Source: Bugula neritina
Taxonomy: Eukaryota > Bryozoa > Gymnolaemata > Cheilostomatida > Bugulidae
Reading direction: 5' to 3'
Assembly (NCBI GenBank): GCA_964035545.1
Contig: OZ037767.1
Coordinates: 5,765,680-5,829,679, forward strand
DNA: 64,000 bases
Shown here one piece after another: positions 1-19,800 of this stretch. The notes beneath the pieces are model-generated. The model saw nothing but the letters and a program-made list of their open reading frames with translations, did not search any database and was not told the origin of the DNA. Numbering within the stretch: position 1 is the first letter of the stretch; every line of letters begins with the position of its first letter. A program made the position numbers and the translations under genes.

Positions 1-1232
1 TATTTTCATGAGCTCTGTGTGTACCCTTTCATGTATTACTCATTCATTTATTATGTTTTACTGGAGGGAAAACAAGTTTTGCCCCACGCAAGTCACCCCA
101 TTGGCTATAGAACACTATACATTGAGCAATCATTTGCTACGTGCTCTAATTTTAGCACATAACTCTGAAAGGATACATTTTACCTTTTCATATAGCTTAT
201 TTACATTGTATACAAATACTAACACCAATGCTTTTGTCACCTTGCTAAAGCTTTAAATGCCATGAATATAGTCTCTAGCCTATTGCATACAAATGCTTAG
301 TGGTAATGGCAATCGGGTTTTTATCCATGAATTTTTATAGAAGTTTACAAAATTTTAGAATTCAGATTACACCAGGTAACAGAATGCTCAACTTCCATTT
401 AGGTTTAAGACATCCTTTAGCAAAATACCCGTTTTTGACATCAACTTTGCTCATCAAAAATTATGAGTCCTTCTTATGCACTCAGTGGATAAGCAACTGA
501 GTGCATAGTATTAATCACGCATTAGTAAATTATATCATTGAAGATTATCTCTCATTACTACTGATTATCAACAGTCATTTTGATAAACTTTGAATGTTAT
601 TGATTTGCAGAGCTCCATACCACCACTGTGTGATTCATAAACACAAAGTTAAACCATAATTTAATGCTTCCTAAAAGATGAAGTAGAAGGAAGAATAGAT
701 ATGACACGAGGAATATTACTTCCAGTATCCTGTTTGGGTTTATGCTACATGATCAACCTGTTTGTTGTCATGTGCCCTCCTAATAACAACATCAAATTTA
801 CTTACTCATGCTTATAAACAAAATTTCCTTCATGTCTTGCTACCAGTTTACACTATATTAGTTTATTCTACACTAGTTTATCTTATAATAGTTTATCAGT
901 TTTATCATAATTATACATACTGCGCTATTACAGTATGTAGAGTTGTAAAATGATACATATTTGCTAACTCTACACAATCTATATAGGCATGTATGATGAT
1001 GTGACCTAGGAGTGTAAAACACAATTATGTTCCATGAAACAATGTTAGACAAAGGCTAAACAAAATTTCTAAGCAGGTGTCTCATATATCATTAGACTAA
1101 CACCTCTTTTTTTTCATAAGCATCTTCACCAAAATGCATAAGTATATATTTACCCAAAATTATTTATCAGAATGTTTTGGACACCACTAAAACGTAATTT
1201 GTTCATGCAAACATATTACGGTTGAATTAGAA
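1..1232. other. Intergenic, no gene seen
   Basis: AT-rich non-coding sequence. The open frames here are short (at most 82 codons), lack recognisable domains and are not flanked by convincing splice sites in phase. No RNA gene or repeat family was recognised. Confidence 0.6.

Positions 1233-7766
<6,534 letters not shown>

Positions 7767-7832
<66 letters not shown>
7767..7832. repeat. (AT)n microsatellite
   Basis: Uninterrupted alternating AT of about 66 bp in intergenic DNA. Confidence 0.95.
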
Positions 7833-7835
<3 letters not shown>

Positions 7836-9965
7836 ATAATTTTACAGTGTAAAACTGGTATCTACTGCCACAAATAGACCATGGTAGTCATTTATAATAT
7901 TTTTGTAATATGTTTCAAAAAATTCTACGTACACTGCATATAATAACACGATTTATTAACGTTCATCCATCGATGTTATATTGTAGTGTTTTAAAATATA
8001 GCTTATTTAGCTAGAATAGCATTAGTATATATATCATATTTAGAGACATGCATAACCATAGTAATTTATGATAAATTCCGTAATAGCAAAATGACATAAT
8101 TGTTTAGTTGATCTTATTATGCATCTCTAATGCAGCACAAATATATTATATAGAAAATGAGTTGAGAAAATGCTCAGACATTTGCATGGCAGCTTATAGC
8201 ATAAAACAAATGACTTGTTTTAGTTGCTTCCATAGCGACAGCAAGCTATACTATGTATAGCTGTCATACCCCTAATAGGTTTAGTCTAGGGTTACTTCTA
8301 TTGAAGTTGCTAGGAACTGTTAGTTTAATTATTTATGTGAGGTGCAGAAACTCCTAATTTGTAACCCTGGAGAGCAACTTTAATAAAATATCCAAATAAT
8401 TGATAAACTATTAATAGGTTATATTGATAGCAACTTAACCATAGTATAGTGAATGTGGTTACTAAGATTCTCATATATTTGCAGCGTAGTTAATGGACAG
8501 CAATGCAGAAAGGTTGTTGAACCCATTGACTTTATGATGTTTTAACTTGCCAGCTTATAAAAAGATAAAAGTTTTAACCCGCTGAAATACCTCCGGTATT
8601 TTTAAGTTTTTGGGTTTTAAACAATTGTGAACTGTTGATTAACATTCAATAGGAATTATCTTACTACTTATACTTGTTACGGTAGAGCATCTAAAATAAA
8701 TACTTCTTCCAACAGAGCATGACTATGAGTTAATGCTGACGTAAAAACTTGTGCCTGATCAATTAGTTTCTTAAATTTTGTTACAGTAGCTCAACAATAA
8801 CTGTGCAAACTCATCTTCATTTAAATTTTTGCTCAACCAAATACTAAGTCAACTTCTACTAAAAACCTTAAAAATACAGTTAGCATAATTTTTTAAAATT
8901 GAAACATTGTTTGTTGGTTTTCAAGCAGCATTAGCCCCAAAACTTTGTAGCTAAACATTAACACAGCAAAAGTTATGATCAAGTCTCACATGCGTGAACC
9001 TTCAAACTATAATTTTGAAAAGATAGAAATATACTGTTTGAAAAGTTAAGCACTTGAAAATATATATCGAGAAGACAGGAAACATTAATCAACTGATCCT
9101 GTTTTATCTGCGGAATATTTTGGCAGCTTCCTCTCATTTGAGGTCATTGCTCTACGTTATACTTTTAGTTTTGATAAAAAAATTATTAATATAGTGTAAT
9201 AATTTTTAAAGTAATGTAGTTTTAATTCTCCAATTCAACTAATCAAGTAGAGATTATATTTATATTCTATTTACTGTATTGAAAGGCTCCGAATGAAAAA
9301 TATTCACAATTACTAAATGGCATTTGGTTTGCAGTGCATGGGTGCTTAAATAAGAGTGCAAGCTTATAGCTAGGAACTGATAGAAACAAACTCTATACTG
9401 GTTTGCTCATAAATACTCAAGTTAGATGGTTATGTGCAATAGAATAGTGATTGTAACTAAAGTAACTTATAAACTGCTTACTTTATACTATTGTAAATGC
9501 ATGTGTTGAGTTTTTTCCCTCATGATTGCTATAGAAATTTTTTTAAAGCTGTTCAAAATATTTAAGCTAATTTAAATGCTGGAAAAACTTTTCTTTAATA
9601 CTCATTCAAACTTATATAGATGTTCCTTCTAGCATTCATCAATATATGTTATTATTTAGTATCACGCAATAATGCTTCAAGTCTGTGCATATAGATTATA
9701 ATTCATACAACATAAGATAGAAAATTAATGATTTTTTTACATCACTTACCAATATTGCATCCATCTACAAAACATTATAATATCAAGCATATTATAGCTG
9801 TATATACCATTGTACGACAAATGAATTTAGAGGACAACTCCCAAATACTAACAAACACTTCAAGATGGCTATATACTGAGGGGCTATAAATTTACCATGT
9901 CAAGATTTTCATGAATTTAGGATGCGATAAAAATTTACAAAAAATGTTCTGCTAAACGTCAGTCC
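7833..9965. other. Intergenic region downstream of the laminin-G gene
   Basis: AT-rich sequence with no convincing gene. It may include the 3' UTR of the minus-strand laminin-G gene. A 15-nt segment (9750-9764 approximately, minus) bounded by AG and GTAAGTG could be a micro-exon in phase with that gene, but it is too short to call. Confidence 0.45.
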
Positions 9966-10801
9966 TTAGCTGCACGAGTTTGGAGTAGCAAAAACAAGTT
10001 TGTCTGAAAACTAAACCATGTTGCCCATTTTTACTTCTCACATATTGCCTACCATCTATTTTATTTTTTTAGGACTTTTGCCAATTATTATGAATTTTTA
10101 AAATATATCTTTTCAACGTTTTCATATTGTGCCAAAACGTATGTTTTTGTAACAATAATAATCTATGAATTCGAAATCCTATAATATAACTTTTTTGCCC
10201 ATTACTTGATTAAGTGATCAACAGACTGAATTGCTGTACATAATAAACATTAAACTCACTTGTATAAGAACATGCATTGTCAGCACTGCCCAGAGAGAAA
10301 TCCAAATCTTTCTCTCCTTCTATTCGCAGCATTGAGAACTTTCGGATGCACCCTGCAAGGCCAAATCGGGAGGCCAGCGGTATTTCTTTACTCAACCTAC
10401 ATGCATATTTTTATTGTTCAACTGTGAAAATCGAACTAGCCTAATACTAAAGTTATTAAAGTATAAAGTTTCATTCACTTGCGTTGTTTGAATCTCATGG
10501 TATAAATTTTATGAATGCTGACAGTACATCACTATTTACTCAAGGTCATCTTATATTCTATAAGATTCTATATGCACTAATGGCTTTCATACTTTAGTTT
10601 CTATATTTATCTAAATATCTTTCTAACATTCTTACCTGGTACTTGATGTGGTATTTGGGAATACTTCATTCTTGTTGCAGGTTTCATGCTTCTCTATTAG
10701 CTTTCCGAAAACAATAGCATCTGTTGAGTCAATCAACGGCTTTGGTATGCTAACTGCAGTTTCCTTCCAGTTTAGCAGAATGGCGACTTTAGTTTTCTCT
10801 G

Positions 10802-10868
<67 letters not shown>

Positions 10869-13070
10869 AGCAGCTTATACTATATTAATTTGTTGCATTA
10901 GAAGTATTTAAAAGTTTTACTGCATTTTCTTTTAAATAACAAACACAATTAACCATCTCCTATGCTAAAAATACCTAAATAGCATAATTTTTAAAATTGA
11001 CTACCTATAAGCACAAAAGCTTATAATTTACTATCATATAATAAATTCTAATTTAGCAGACTAAAAAGTTATACAAAAGGATGTCTAGTAAAGCAGAAGC
11101 ATAATTTCAGGTTCCATATTTCCAAGTTCAAATTATACGAAATGATAGACTAAAACCATAACAATGCTTCAGCATGATGTGAGTATAGAACTTACCAATT
11201 TTAAGCTGTATATTATTCCATTCCTTTTTCTTCACTAAGTTTGTTGATTCGACCGAGACTTGTATGGCGCGATTCCCTGTTGCTGATGGCACACAAGTCC
11301 TAATGGTTTAAATTACTAAATTAAATTATAGCATTGTCCACTATCTCTTACAGTATTTATTAAACTTTTGGCTCTGTTAAAAAATTAAATGAGTTAAAAG
11401 TGCTATGAACACTGCAATAATCTGAGTAATAACTTATAGTTGTAAAATAATAATTGAAATTAAAAATACTCTTTAAAAAGGGAATTATTTTATTATAATG
11501 CTCAAAAAGCTAAAATTAATGAGTTAATAAACCTATCTTAGACTATGAATAGTGTGAATAATATAAAAGGCTGTGGGGTGGAGGGGAACGCCCCTCAAAC
11601 ACTAAGTATAACAAAATGCACCGAGTCACATAAATCTAATAATAATTTAATTAATATAATATTTTCTAATGTCATGAGAATGAAAGCTTATGAACAAGCA
11701 AGTATTTATCATCAAATTTATTTAGTATACTATTTATAAAATCATGTTCTTTAAAGCTTTACCAATCTAATAATTATAAAGAATGTACTAAACTATGCTA
11801 ACCACAGGAGCAGATGCAGCACAACCCATATACTACATTAATATACTTTTTTATTATAGAATGGTTTAAACTATATTTGCATGGTTGGTAATTTTTCTAT
11901 TCTTTTACTATCAGTATTATTCTTCCTGCTAGTGATAATATTTAAGCATCAAATAACACTAATACTAGCTGCTGCTCACTACGATAAAAAAATATTTTAA
12001 TTGATAACAACTTACTTTAAAAAGACCTTGCCGCTATATACATATGCAGCAAAGAAGCATGGCTCTTGACTAGCGTATTTGTGTACTTTGCTTTGGTAAA
12101 ACACGAGTATGCCATGCGTATCCTTTGACTGAGTGTCTACTATTATTTCTATTTCAAATGAAAACTGTTTGTTAAGCTCTAAAAAGCCTAATCTTTCTGA
12201 GCCAATATAAGCGTAAGACACTCCTCTCGTCATCTTATAGGCAGTCTCTGTACTAAACCCTCCAAATAAACCTGAAACACAAATCAAAATAATATGAAAA
12301 ATAAACTATGTCCCTTATATTGGTTGTAATTTAAATTACACACATCTTGTTTGTTGCGCTCATAAATTTGGAAAAAACATTCCATAGGATGTTAGACAAA
12401 ATTATCGAAGTGTGGATAAACTTTTACAAGGTTTTTGTAACAGTGTTTTGAAACAAGCAGCATTTACCTGTCCTAATATTGCATTGATTTTACCAACCCT
12501 ATAACTACATGTAGCATGGTATACAGTTTAATCAACACAAGGTTCAAGCTCACATTATTTTATTTAAACATTTGAAGCTTGCCCATGCTTTTTTTCTGTA
12601 CTTTTAAACATAATATAATAAATATATATTTAAATGATGATAATATTATAATAATGAAATATTTGGCTAATTAAATTAGTATATCAATGTTAATCTATAC
12701 TTTCCTTTATTATTTACAACTTAGTTAAAATGCTTCATACATTTTATAGAATGAACCGAATGCCATATACTACAAGCATTAATAATATGACTGGCAATGC
12801 TGGTATATACTTTTGATGAATTATTATATATCAAGTTACTGTCTTGTTCAATTATATTTGTAAACATTTGAGATTTCTGAAATCAATTTACTGTAAACAA
12901 CAGCTTATATTATAGTCAAATGTAAAGATTGGAAATCTTAACTCCAGTCTCTACACCATAAACTTACTAACTTATTATATACTAAATTACTCACCCTGAC
13001 TGGTCACTAAAGAAATAAAACCTGTACATGTCCAAAAGATTTTAAGTATACTATTAATAGATGTTTTCAT
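9966..13070 (-). CDS. Secreted single laminin-G-domain protein (6-exon model)
   Basis: Spliced model, complement of 9966-10003, 10260-10396, 10636-10798, 11196-11299, 12016-12271 and 12995-13070; about 257 residues. Exon 1 encodes a start methionine and a hydrophobic leader (residues 1-25, IFWTCTGFISLVTSQ), a likely signal peptide. Exons 2-5 give one laminin-G-like beta-sandwich. Visible landmarks are FSFEIEI and GILVFYQ in exon 2, KEWNNIQLKI (the 'W-H-x-V' strand equivalent) in exon 3, and a C-terminal GCIRKF followed by a downstream Cys, as in LamG domains. An NTT glycosylation sequon precedes the last strand. All junction phases agree (1,2,1,2,1). The domain call is family knowledge; a role in extracellular adhesion or ligand binding is inference. 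The first five exons are firm. The last (NKLVFATPNSCS then TAA) is a tentative choice, since another 3' exon is possible. The (TA)n tract at 10803-10866 abuts the acceptor of exon 4. Confidence 0.68.
10803..10866. repeat. (TA)n microsatellite at a 3' splice site
   Basis: About 32 TA units in intron 3 of the laminin-G gene. On the coding (minus) strand the repeat runs into the acceptor (ATATAACAG then exon at 10798), replacing a normal polypyrimidine tract. Confidence 0.9.
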
Positions 13071-13111
13071 TTCTTCTCTGTGATTTTTTCCCTGCTTATC
13101 ATGGCTCTACT

Positions 13112-13225
13112 CACAGTGAGTGAGTTAGCGAGTCAGAGTGAGTGAATCAGAATCATTAAATTAGTGAGTCTCAGTGAATGAGTCACAATTATTTAATCAG
13201 TGAGTCAGAATCAATGAGCCAGTAG
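13112..13225. promoter_or_regulatory. Degenerate GTGAGTCAGAATCA repeats with AP-1-like sites, upstream of laminin-G gene
   Basis: Loose tandem repetition of a unit containing GTGAGTCAGAATCA starts about 40 bp upstream of the laminin-G gene start codon (gene on minus strand). It contains two exact TGAGTCA heptamers (13179-13185 and 13201-13207) and near matches (TGAGTCT at 13165, TGAATCA at 13143). TGAGTCA is the AP-1 (bZIP) consensus. Whether these act as enhancer or 5' UTR sequence is inference. Confidence 0.45.
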
Positions 13226-13854
13226 ATATAATATGTGACACTTTATACACAAAAATGTCTGAATACACTTAAAATAGATTTAAATTGTTGTCAGCTATTA
13301 GAATGTTTCATTACTCAAAACAATTAGTTCAACAATGAAAATTATTATGTAAATTGCTACAACCTTACTCTATTTAAAACAGCAGTGTATATATAATAAG
13401 AAAAGTTCATAGTAAAAAATATTTCACTTTTCAGAGGTTTCCAGAATTTATTAGATGTTACATTTTTAAACTTTATAACGAAATTTACATAAATAATAAC
13501 TCTTCATCTTCAAATACAGACGCCACTTAAGTGTGCAAGCACAAACACATCAAGGAGCCACACAATGGCTTGTCATTGTTTTACTCTTATACAATTATTT
13601 TTAAATAAAAAAAAGAAACATGTCTAAAATAATAATTCCGCATCACAATGTTCCTACTTTTGCACAATAATCAGTTTCCTCAAGTTTATAATAATTTTTC
13701 TTATAAAACATAAAGCAATAGCATTAAAAGTATGTAAAATATCACAAAATTTAACTGTCTTAACACTGCTATTGATAAATATAAAAAAACAGAAAGTATA
13801 ATACAAATAGATTAATGTTGATGAATAACAAAAGTTGGCAACATGTGCAGTCAG

Positions 13855-16800
13855 TTAAAGAGCTATATTGGCCTTCAAATCCATCTCAAACTTTTCTATT
13901 TTGCCTTCTATATCATCTTCAACGCTGTTCCTGTTTATTTGTCTAAAATAAACAGTGATACTCAGCACCCTTCTACTTGAACCATACATAAGCTCAGAAA
14001 GAGTCAACAGACCTTAATATCAACTGGCAACTTTGCCATGAAAATCATGTCACATTATTTTGCAAACTCTCAATACTAAGTAGCGTAAAACGGGGCCATG
14101 ATCATAAGGTTTTTCGAAAAGCAACAAAAAGTTTCACCCATACTTGCTTATATAAGTCAGCACGGTGTAGTATCTTGTGTATTGCATAGTAGTGTGTGTT
14201 GTGCAATAATTTGTGTATAATGTAAATGTTGTGAATGGTGTAGCAGTTTGTGTATTGTGTAGTGGTCTACGTGGTAAATCAGTTTGTGAATTGCGTAGTA
14301 ATTTGTGTATTGCGTATTAGTTTGTGCGTGCTGGTAAATCAATTTGTGAATGGCGTAGTAGTTAAATGTCTGCTACTACTTGAGCTTCCATAGTAGTGAG
14401 GGGCACACTATATTATAAATTAGTAATGTTAACATAGATAAACGGTTTACTATAAAGATATAAAAAATAAAGCATACATTTATAAACACTTATTTACTAT
14501 ATGACATTTTTGAAACATGGCTTTATACCCCCTTTAATAGAATTTTTACTTCTAAAGATATTGTCACTGAGTAAAATCTATGCTGCAGAAATTTATCCAG
14601 TACCCATGCTACATTTTATTCCTAATTATGTTACTATACACTCTTATTTTACTTTAGTTGTCAAACTTTGTGTTTATAAATAAAATGAATATAGAAAACT
14701 ATATTTGGGTGCCAAATGTTTTGAAGTTAGAATATTTTGCACGCTCATTAATCTCAAGCCTTAAAATATTACAATTTTTGTAATTAGGAGTTATCTCTCA
14801 TGCATGAATTTGCTTATACTCACTTCTCAGTCATAAGCACATTGGCTTCAGCAATGTTCTCAGGTAGTTTCTGATTATTAGTATCTGGTAGAAGGTAGGC
14901 TAGAATTACGCCCACCAACATAGTTGAGCCAAATATGAGAGCCCCCAGATAGGGTCCAAAAATTGTTCGTACATATTGATACTAGAAATAAGGTATTAAA
15001 GGCCATAAATATTGCATACATATAAATGTGTTAGACAGTTATTTTTTAAGCAGATAAATTTAAATTAAAAACCCTTCTTACTAGCAAGCTAAAAAGTTTT
15101 GATATATTTTTCTACAAAATTATATAGGCTACCAAATTATATACATTTAGACATAGAAATAGTCATCTTTTGAGCCTTTACATAGAGGCTACACTCTTTA
15201 ACTTGATTAGAGAATTACTCAATTAGGCAATTGAACACATTGCAGCTGTAACAAATCTTTGTCTTTCGAATCACATGCTAATAGTTCATTTCTATAGTTT
15301 TAAAAGAATATATCAATTTTATTTAGTAGAACAGTGTCCTGTTGTAGACTTTGCTCATTTTGTTTACCGAAGTTATATTAGTAAAATAAAAATCTTATCA
15401 TTCAATAAAATGATTTAGACATTCAGAAAGCTGCATTTGAAATATACTGAAAATACAGTGATTAATTTGACATTCTGAAATATGTGAAAAGACTGACATC
15501 ACTTGTTGAAAGTATTTTATCTTACCAAATCAACAATAATAGGAGATAAGAAAATACCAATCCTAGCAAACATGGAGCATAGTCCGACCAAAGTCGTCCT
15601 TAATGTTGTAGGAAAAACTTCAATACTCCAAAAGTAGTTAAATGACATCACTAAAGTAATGGCCAGCTTTCCACTCATGTTTATAACAACAAGAGCATAT
15701 GCATAGCCTAAAATTGATAACAGTGAAATGTGAGTTTTGAAATGTGAAAAAGAATAAAATGGTGCAGTTAGCTTTACCTGAAAAATTCACCCATCCATGT
15801 TGTTGGTTGCACATTCGAAAATTCACACGTAACAACACCTTTATTTACTTATATCTAAAAAGAACTTATCTTTTTTTAAACCATTACTTTACAAATTGTC
15901 TTAAAATAGACAGTAGACTTTTACTCTTTACAACACCAAAGCAAATCAAGGATAGTGTTTACTTTTTAATCAAATCTCTATGGGCAAATGCTAAACAGAT
16001 CTGAGTAGAAATACTTTGGTTTATAATTTGACATTAGGTTATTTCAGATTTTGTCTCAGGAAAAGAGCAAAAGTAGGAAAATTTGTAATAAAATGTGATA
16101 TTATATATGCAATGACAAGGGCAAAAACCTGAAAACATGAAAGCATAAGGAGCTATCAGCCAAAGATCTGTGAGATATTTCACAGTATAAGGTTATTATG
16201 TAATAGTAGAAGATAAATGCTTCTTGCAACCAACTTTCTAAATGCAGCCTACACTCTGTCTTGTTGCCAGATCCAGTGACCCTCTCATAGTAGAGACACT
16301 TTTAGCTGCAGTCAAGTTGTGTTAGTATATGTAATGGTAAGATTACTCAGTGGTCCATGTGGTGTAATGGTTAGCGTACCTGCTTGCAGGCCCGAGATCT
16401 AGGGTTCGAATCCCAGTGGGGGAAAAGTTTTAGAATATAATAACTTGTAACTTGTAACTTAGAGGTTGAGGGGCAATTAAGATGAGTTATGGAGTAATTT
16501 AAATTCAGCTTTTATTAGAGGGAAAGAATAATCCAGTAATTGCATTGATTTTATAATGATAAACATTATTACATAACTCAATGACTAAGTAAATAAGAAA
16601 CAACTTGCAGCAAATGATGGTTACTATTCTGAATATATCATCTCACCTGAGAAGCTCCAATATGCGTATAACAATCCATTGGTTATTAAAGCAGCTCCTC
16701 CAAGTAGTAAACATAACATGAAAGAAGGTTTCCTTCCAACCTTTGCTGAAATTACGATGATTAGAAATTGTGGAAGTTCCGCCGCCCCTGATATGATGTT

Positions 16801-19800
16801 ATTGATGAAGACACTTCCAGTCAAGTTTCCCACATTATAGCTCAGACCAAAATATCCCAGTCCACCAATGAACCTAAAACGAGTAACCATGTCTAAGAAT
16901 ATTATATTGCAAGGAAAATAGTATATTTACAGTACATACATAAAATAAATTCTAAAACTCTCATCTTTTTATACTTTATCAAGTGAAAATGTGTACAAAA
17001 ATTATGTTAGGATTAATGTTTTCATAGTATACAGTGAAACTGTACATTGCTTACTAATCATTATCCTCCCTTTATATGTTGTACTTTTAATTCAATTTTA
17101 TCTTTTTATATGTCAAAGAGCAATGAACAAAAACCTGGTAACACAGGAATATAACAAAAATATATTGTGCTTGCTTTTAATCCCCTCTTGACCTCTATGA
17201 AAACTTGAGATCTGTAGAATTTTGTTCTAGTTTAACTCCTGCTGATAGCAGATCTCAAGGGTTTTAAAGTCAAATAGTAAAAGCTTTACCCAGATTCTCT
17301 TCCTATATTGCTGACATGAATTTGATCCATTAGCTTACCAAAACTATATATAGGTCAGACAATTAGTCAAGTGTCTATATTTACTAGATTATGGTTTGCA
17401 TAATGTATTATATTCAATGCAGCTTTGAGCTAATGACACTAAGAAAGAAGTGGCTAGAGTATGAGCAATTTTTCCTGCTGGTTTACTTACCAAAAGTAAA
17501 AGAATATGGCTGCCCGTTTCATCAAAACTGGAGCCTTCAAAATGTTTCTCATTTTCTCAGTTGCATGAGTTTTTGATTCCTCTTTCAGCTCATCAAACAA
17601 CTCGGTATTAAATTCTCTATTATTTATTTTAGAAATTTTTTGAAATAGAACTTTTGCTTCTTTTACTTGCCCTTTTGTTATTAGGTAATGAGGCGTTTCA
17701 TTTAAAAATCTACAACATAAATAAATTGTACTCAAACAAGCAATTAATTGACATCATTAAGGCAGTCACATAATGTAAGAAACAGCAGTTTTAGCAGAGA
17801 TGTGGCAGCTGAAAATTTTAAAAACAGCTGACTTTAAAACAAGAGCTTTTAAAAACAATTACTTTTGACTGCTAAAAACATATATTTGAGTAACAGTGTC
17901 AAAAATAAATAGACAGCGATGAAATAATAATTATATAGGTCATTGAAAATAAATGAAAGCTTAAAATTTGATCAAAACTAAAAAAAATAAACGATAAAAT
18001 GAAACAAAGAAAAAAAATCTGATGCATGTTTTAAAAAAATTACACGAAACTTTATTGGTGAAATTGAAACAAAAATGCTGACAGTTTATTGTTCTAAAGT
18101 ATGTAAAATCTTACAGAATCTCAACAACCCCTATGACCATTGGTGGGATAGAAGTTGAGAACTGGAACCAGTTCCAATCTTGGAGGTAGAAGGCAAAAAG
18201 TGAAGTGAACATGATACCACAGGACCACAATGTACCTCGGAAAGCAACAGAGTATGTTCTGGCTGTTGGACCTACAATTTCCATACCTACAAGAAATAGT
18301 GGAAAATAAAATTTAAGTGGATATAAATTTTACCATAATAGATACAACTAGCTTCCAGAGATCAATATATACAAATCTAAATTATGTTAATGTCTGAGCC
18401 AATATATACACATATGGTAGAATTTAGGTAATGTAACAGCAATGATATCTACAATTTAGATAGGTACCCAGGAAGCTTAATAAAAGCAACATAGCTTGAG
18501 ATATTCATAGCTCATCCTACTATAATTAATAAGTTGTTTCTACTTTTTACTCTGTTTTACTGAAATGCTATTATTTTGATATCTTTAATTTCTCAAAATC
18601 CTATATAAGTAATATCAGCTACGATCAATTCAACAGAATGGCTACAGCCATTGTTCTAATTGTTCGTAATTGGTTTTATATCACAACTTAGTAAATACAT
18701 GACGTTATGAGCCCATTTTTTAGACTACACCAGCATCTAATCACTAGTCAGGACAACTGGGATTCTCAATGAAATATGCAACAAAAGAATCTACAGTTTG
18801 TTACCTATAACATGATGTTCAACTGTAGAAAGACGACCTATTATGTATTTACAGATCTTGATTTCATATGCTGCTAGAAACATTGTTGGCTAACTTAAAT
18901 TGGTCTAAGATTTGGAAAAACCATTTAACAAATAAACCACAATTTATGAATACAACTGCAAATAACATTATTTTCATAAATAAAAATTATAAAGTTTACT
19001 GAATGGCAAAGAGTTTACAGAATCTTATTGGATACTCACAAGTAACATATGACACGAGGGAAGCACCAATACAACTAGCAGCTGTGATAAACCTAAGAGC
19101 TGCAAACATGTAGATATTTGTTGAAAAGGAGGCAGCTAGTCCCACTGCACCAACAACAAACATGGTGCAAATGTTTAGCAGTTTTCTTCCAAATCTAAAG
19201 ATAATGGCAATTCTAGATATGTAGATAATATGACTAAAATAAGGTTGCGAATTAATTAGCTGTAAGAATGTATATATAAAAATATGTTGCTGTAATTGCA
19301 TAATACCTTGAAGAAAGTCAACCAGATATCTTTAAAGAATATATGATTGTTTTTTGCTGATGGAAGCTAGTTTGCTAATGCTGATATATTTTTTAATAAT
19401 CTGCAGCTATACATATTTGTAACATGTGATTTTATGATTTGTTTAATGTAGATTATAATCTCAAAACGAATAAGATTTTTGGGATGAAAGTCTTCTAAAG
19501 CTTGAGAGATGTGGTTAGAACATGTTAAGGGAGCAGTAGTGGTCTAGGGGTTAAACTGATTGGCTTAATAAACACAAAATAATGGGTTCGAACCCCAGTA
19601 AAGGTCATTGGTGATGTTTAGAAGAACATCCAGTCATAATTGCTCCTGTGCCATATATGGATGACTCTTTAGCCCGCCTAAAGAAACTATTTCTATCAGG
19701 GGTTCTCACATGGATAGTGACTAGAAACTTGTGCAAGTTAAATATATGAGCTACTTGGGAACTGCTAAATCATGAGGCACCCACCTATCTGCCAACACTC

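Noticed and set aside
16345-16430. Functional tRNA gene
   Set aside because: A and B boxes are good, but the acceptor stem does not pair and the D and T stems are imperfect.
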